Position numbers and translations under genes: made by a program
Assembly: GCA_023410715.1 (NCBI GenBank)
Contig: JAEYPN010000030.1
Span: forward strand, 124,001-188,000
DNA length: 64,000 nt
Direction: 5' to 3'
DNA from: Bacillota bacterium
GTDB taxonomy: Bacteria > Bacillota_I > Bacilli_A > Izemoplasmatales > UBA1188
Shown: positions 61,954-64,000 of the stretch, piece after piece
Layout: the number at the start of each line of letters is the position of its first letter
How positions within the stretch are numbered: position 1 is the stretch's first letter
The notes under the pieces: generated by a model
Seen by the model: only the letters and a program-made list of their open reading frames with translations
Databases searched by the model: none
What the model was told of the DNA's origin: nothing

Positions 61954-63654
61954 TTACATTTTTTCAATCACACTCATACCAAGTATTTTCATTCCGTCAG
62001 CTAAGATTTGTTTAACTAAATATAGTAATACTTCCTTCGAATTTTTTTCACTAACATTATCTACTAAAATCTTTTCTTTTGCATAAAAGCCATTAAATAA
62101 AGACGCCAAATTTAGTAGGTATTTCGCTAAATATGAAGGGGCACATTCTACTGCTGACCTAACTAGAATACTTTCATATTGAGCAATTTCTTTGATTATT
62201 TCAAAATAATGATCGCCTAAATATAGTTTATAATCAATATTATTAAAATCAATCTGTTCATTTTTTAAAATAGAATTAATACGGACATACGTGTACTGTA
62301 AATATGGACCAGTCTGACCTTCAAATTTAACCATTGATTCAAGGTCAAATTCAAAATCATTAGCACGATAATTTCTTAAATCATTAAAAATTATTGCTGA
62401 AGTTCCAATTTTTTCCGCAATTTCTTCTTTATTTTCTAAGTCAGGATTCTTTTCATTAATGTATTCTAAAGATATTTCTTTAGCTTTATCTAAAACATCA
62501 ATTAGTTTAACTGCCCGACCCTTACGTGTTGACATTTTCTTGCCATCTTGCAAAACTAAACCAAAATTCACATGAAAAATATTTTGATAAAAGTCATAAC
62601 CCATAAGTTTTACAACTTCTTTTAACTCCTCAAAATGTAATTTTTGTTCATTACCAACGACATATAAGCATTTAGTAAAATTATATTCATGCTTACGATA
62701 AAATAATGCTGCTAAATCACGCGTAATATATAAAGTTGAACCATCATTTTTCTTAATGATAGCTGGTGGAACGTCACCTTCAAGCTTTACAACCATCGCT
62801 CCATCATCTAAAACAAGCAAGTTTTTATCTTCTAGTTCGTTAACAATAGCGTCCATTTTATCATTATAGAAAGCTTCACCGTTATATGAATCAAACTTAA
62901 CATTTAGTCTCTCATACATTTTATTAAATTCTTTTAATGATTCTTCTCTAAACCATTTCCAAATTTTAACGTATTCTTCATTTCCCTGTTCAAGCTCTTT
63001 AAATATTTTACGTGCTTCTATTTCTAGATTTGGATCATTTTCAGCTAATGCGTGAAATTTAACATAAAGTGCTACTAATTCTTCAATTGGATTTGCTTGA
63101 ACTTTTGCTTTATCGCCAAAGTTTAAATATGCATAAATCATTTTACCAAATTGCGTACCATAATCCCCTAAATGATTAATTCTAACTGTTTTTGCACCAC
63201 ATTTTTCATAAATATTGGCAATTGCTTGACCAATAATTGTTGAGCGTAAATGACCGATAGAAAATGGTTTTGCAATATTTGGTGATGAATAATCTAAACA
63301 GATTACTTCATCATTAAACTCATTATTTTTACCAATTTCTTTTTCTAATAAGTTTCTGATGACTTTTTTAGTTAACTCTTCACGTGATACTGTAATATTA
63401 ACGAAACCACCAATTACATTAATTTCTTGAAATAAATTACTTAAAGGTGAAATACTTAATAATTCCTTTATATCTTCTGTAATCTCGTTAATACTTTTCT
63501 TTATAACTTTCAAAAGCGTAAAACAAGGAATCGATAAATCTCCCTGACCTGCTCTTTTTGGTTCTTCAATAATAAAATTTAAATCTAAAGCATATTTCTT
63601 TAGATATTCGTCATGTAAATAATTTTTTATATCATTTTTTACTTTTGAAATCAT
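61954..63654 (-). CDS. argS: Arginyl-tRNA synthetase
   Basis: 566 residues, normal length. N-terminal Add-1 domain, then DYSSPNIAKPFSIGHLRST near 127-145 (HIGH box as GH-L), NHLGDYGTQFG near 165-175, KKMSTRKGRAV near 371-381 (KMSKS box in the usual ArgRS form) and a DALR anticodon domain with GQTGPYLQYTYVRI. The ATG lies one base before the stop of the NUDIX gene with GAGGT upstream; the genes are co-transcribed. Confidence 0.96.
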   Translation of the reverse strand: MISKVKNDIKNYLHDEYLKKYALDLNFIIEEPKRAGQGDLSIPCFTLLKVIKKSINEITEDIKELLSISPLSNLFQEINVIGGFVNITVSREELTKKVIRNLLEKEIGKNNEFNDEVICLDYSSPNIAKPFSIGHLRSTIIGQAIANIYEKCGAKTVRINHLGDYGTQFGKMIYAYLNFGDKAKVQANPIEELVALYVKFHALAENDPNLEIEARKIFKELEQGNEEYVKIWKWFREESLKEFNKMYERLNVKFDSYNGEAFYNDKMDAIVNELEDKNLLVLDDGAMVVKLEGDVPPAIIKKNDGSTLYITRDLAALFYRKHEYNFTKCLYVVGNEQKLHFEELKEVVKLMGYDFYQNIFHVNFGLVLQDGKKMSTRKGRAVKLIDVLDKAKEISLEYINEKNPDLENKEEIAEKIGTSAIIFNDLRNYRANDFEFDLESMVKFEGQTGPYLQYTYVRINSILKNEQIDFNNIDYKLYLGDHYFEIIKEIAQYESILVRSAVECAPSYLAKYLLNLASLFNGFYAKEKILVDNVSEKNSKEVLLYLVKQILADGMKILGMSVIEKM

Positions 63655-63655
63655 T

Positions 63656-64000
63656 TCATACCTCGATTAAATGCTCTTTTATAAAACTTAATATATCTGT
63701 TTGCGTATGATAAAAACTGATATTTCCATAAGCTTTATAATTAGCTAATTGTTTTTGATTGTGTCTAATTGCCTCATCAATTTTGACCCACAATGGAATA
63801 AGTCCCATGTCTTCTTCATGACTTTCTAAGGCATTATCTGTAAAAGTTAAAACATCGATTAAATAATAGTCGCTTTCTATACGAATTGGTTCTCCATTAT
63901 ATGAGCGAGATTTTCTTAATTCATAGGTTGAACCAATATTTTTTAAAATATTAATTTCAAACGCTCCTACTTCCTCAAGTAATTCGCGGTGCAGAGCATC
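63656..64000 (-). CDS. NUDIX hydrolase (3' part)
   Basis: The frame enters from the right edge and runs for 114 codons to TGA, which overlaps the argS ribosome site. HRELLEEVGAFEI at the edge is the second half of the NUDIX box (REUxEExGU); the first half is outside the window. The rest, with YYLIDVLTF and a helical end, fits an ADP-ribose or nucleotide pyrophosphatase. The exact substrate is unknown. Confidence 0.75.
   Translation of the reverse strand, partial: DALHRELLEEVGAFEINILKNIGSTYELRKSRSYNGEPIRIESDYYLIDVLTFTDNALESHEEDMGLIPLWVKIDEAIRHNQKQLANYKAYGNISFYHTQTDILSFIKEHLIEV

Noticed and set aside
1..64000. CRISPR array, prophage or rRNA operon
   Set aside because: No regular spaced repeats, phage structural or integrase genes, or rRNA motifs were seen in the window.

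Overview
The window is AT-rich DNA with the standard genetic code. UGA is used as a stop (for example in recU and the HAD phosphatase gene), and genes carry GGAGG- or GGTGAT-type ribosome binding sites and rho-independent terminators. The content points to an endospore-forming, low-GC Firmicute of a reduced Bacilli-type lineage (Erysipelotrichales or a relative is possible, but I cannot place it). Peptidoglycan is of the meso-DAP type, because MurE carries a DNPR motif. Two blocks keep the Bacillus subtilis sporulation gene order in shortened form.

Layout. 1-6.9 kb: ruvA 3' end; a reverse-strand locus dpaA-dapG-rnjB-spoIIIE that matches the B. subtilis spoVFA-asd-dapG-dapA-rnjB-tepA-spoIIIE region with dpaB, asd, dapA and tepA missing; and recU. 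7-10.7 kb: a flavin reductase, a GNAT pseudogene and htpG with a CIRCE-like element. 10.8-15.2 kb: spoIIAA-spoIIAB-(miniature sigma factor)-spoVAC-VAD-VAE-VAF. The 136-residue sigma-like protein lies exactly where sigF should be. 15.3-19.6 kb: a sigma factor/DinB/SRAP operon, then DUF47 and PiT phosphate genes. 19.7-23.3 kb: murE-mraY-murD. 23.4-26 kb: an amino-acid ABC importer under a lysine riboswitch.

26-33 kb: a sugar-acid operon (HAD phosphatase, tagaturonate epimerase UxaE, PfkB kinase, 6-phosphogluconate dehydrogenase, SDR, LarA-like epimerase). It could carry hexuronates into the pentose phosphate pathway through mannonate and gluconate. 33-36 kb: a TrpXYZ-type ABC importer preceded by a 25-codon leader peptide with seven consecutive tyrosine codons and a terminator/antiterminator pair, that is, a ribosome-mediated tyrosine attenuator. 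36-38 kb: enolase and a methyltransferase. 38-49 kb: a cello-oligosaccharide system (CUT1 ABC importer, LacI regulator, GalM, divergent GH94 phosphorylase, GH5 hydrolase) with LacI-type palindromes on strong promoters.

49-57 kb is accessory DNA: a tRNA-Arg, a GPH sugar symporter, a GyrI-like protein, AbiH (phage defence), an HExxH protein, an orphan lipoprotein, a truncated ABC ATPase, an IS3-type remnant and a tRNA-Leu. 57-64 kb: a DUF4430 protein, a YwaF-like membrane protein, a heterodimeric ABC exporter, argS and a partial NUDIX gene.

The strongest candidates for something new are the tyrosine leader-peptide attenuator, the miniature sigma factor in the sigF slot, the SpoIIIE homologue without ATPase motifs, and the LarA-containing hexuronate operon.
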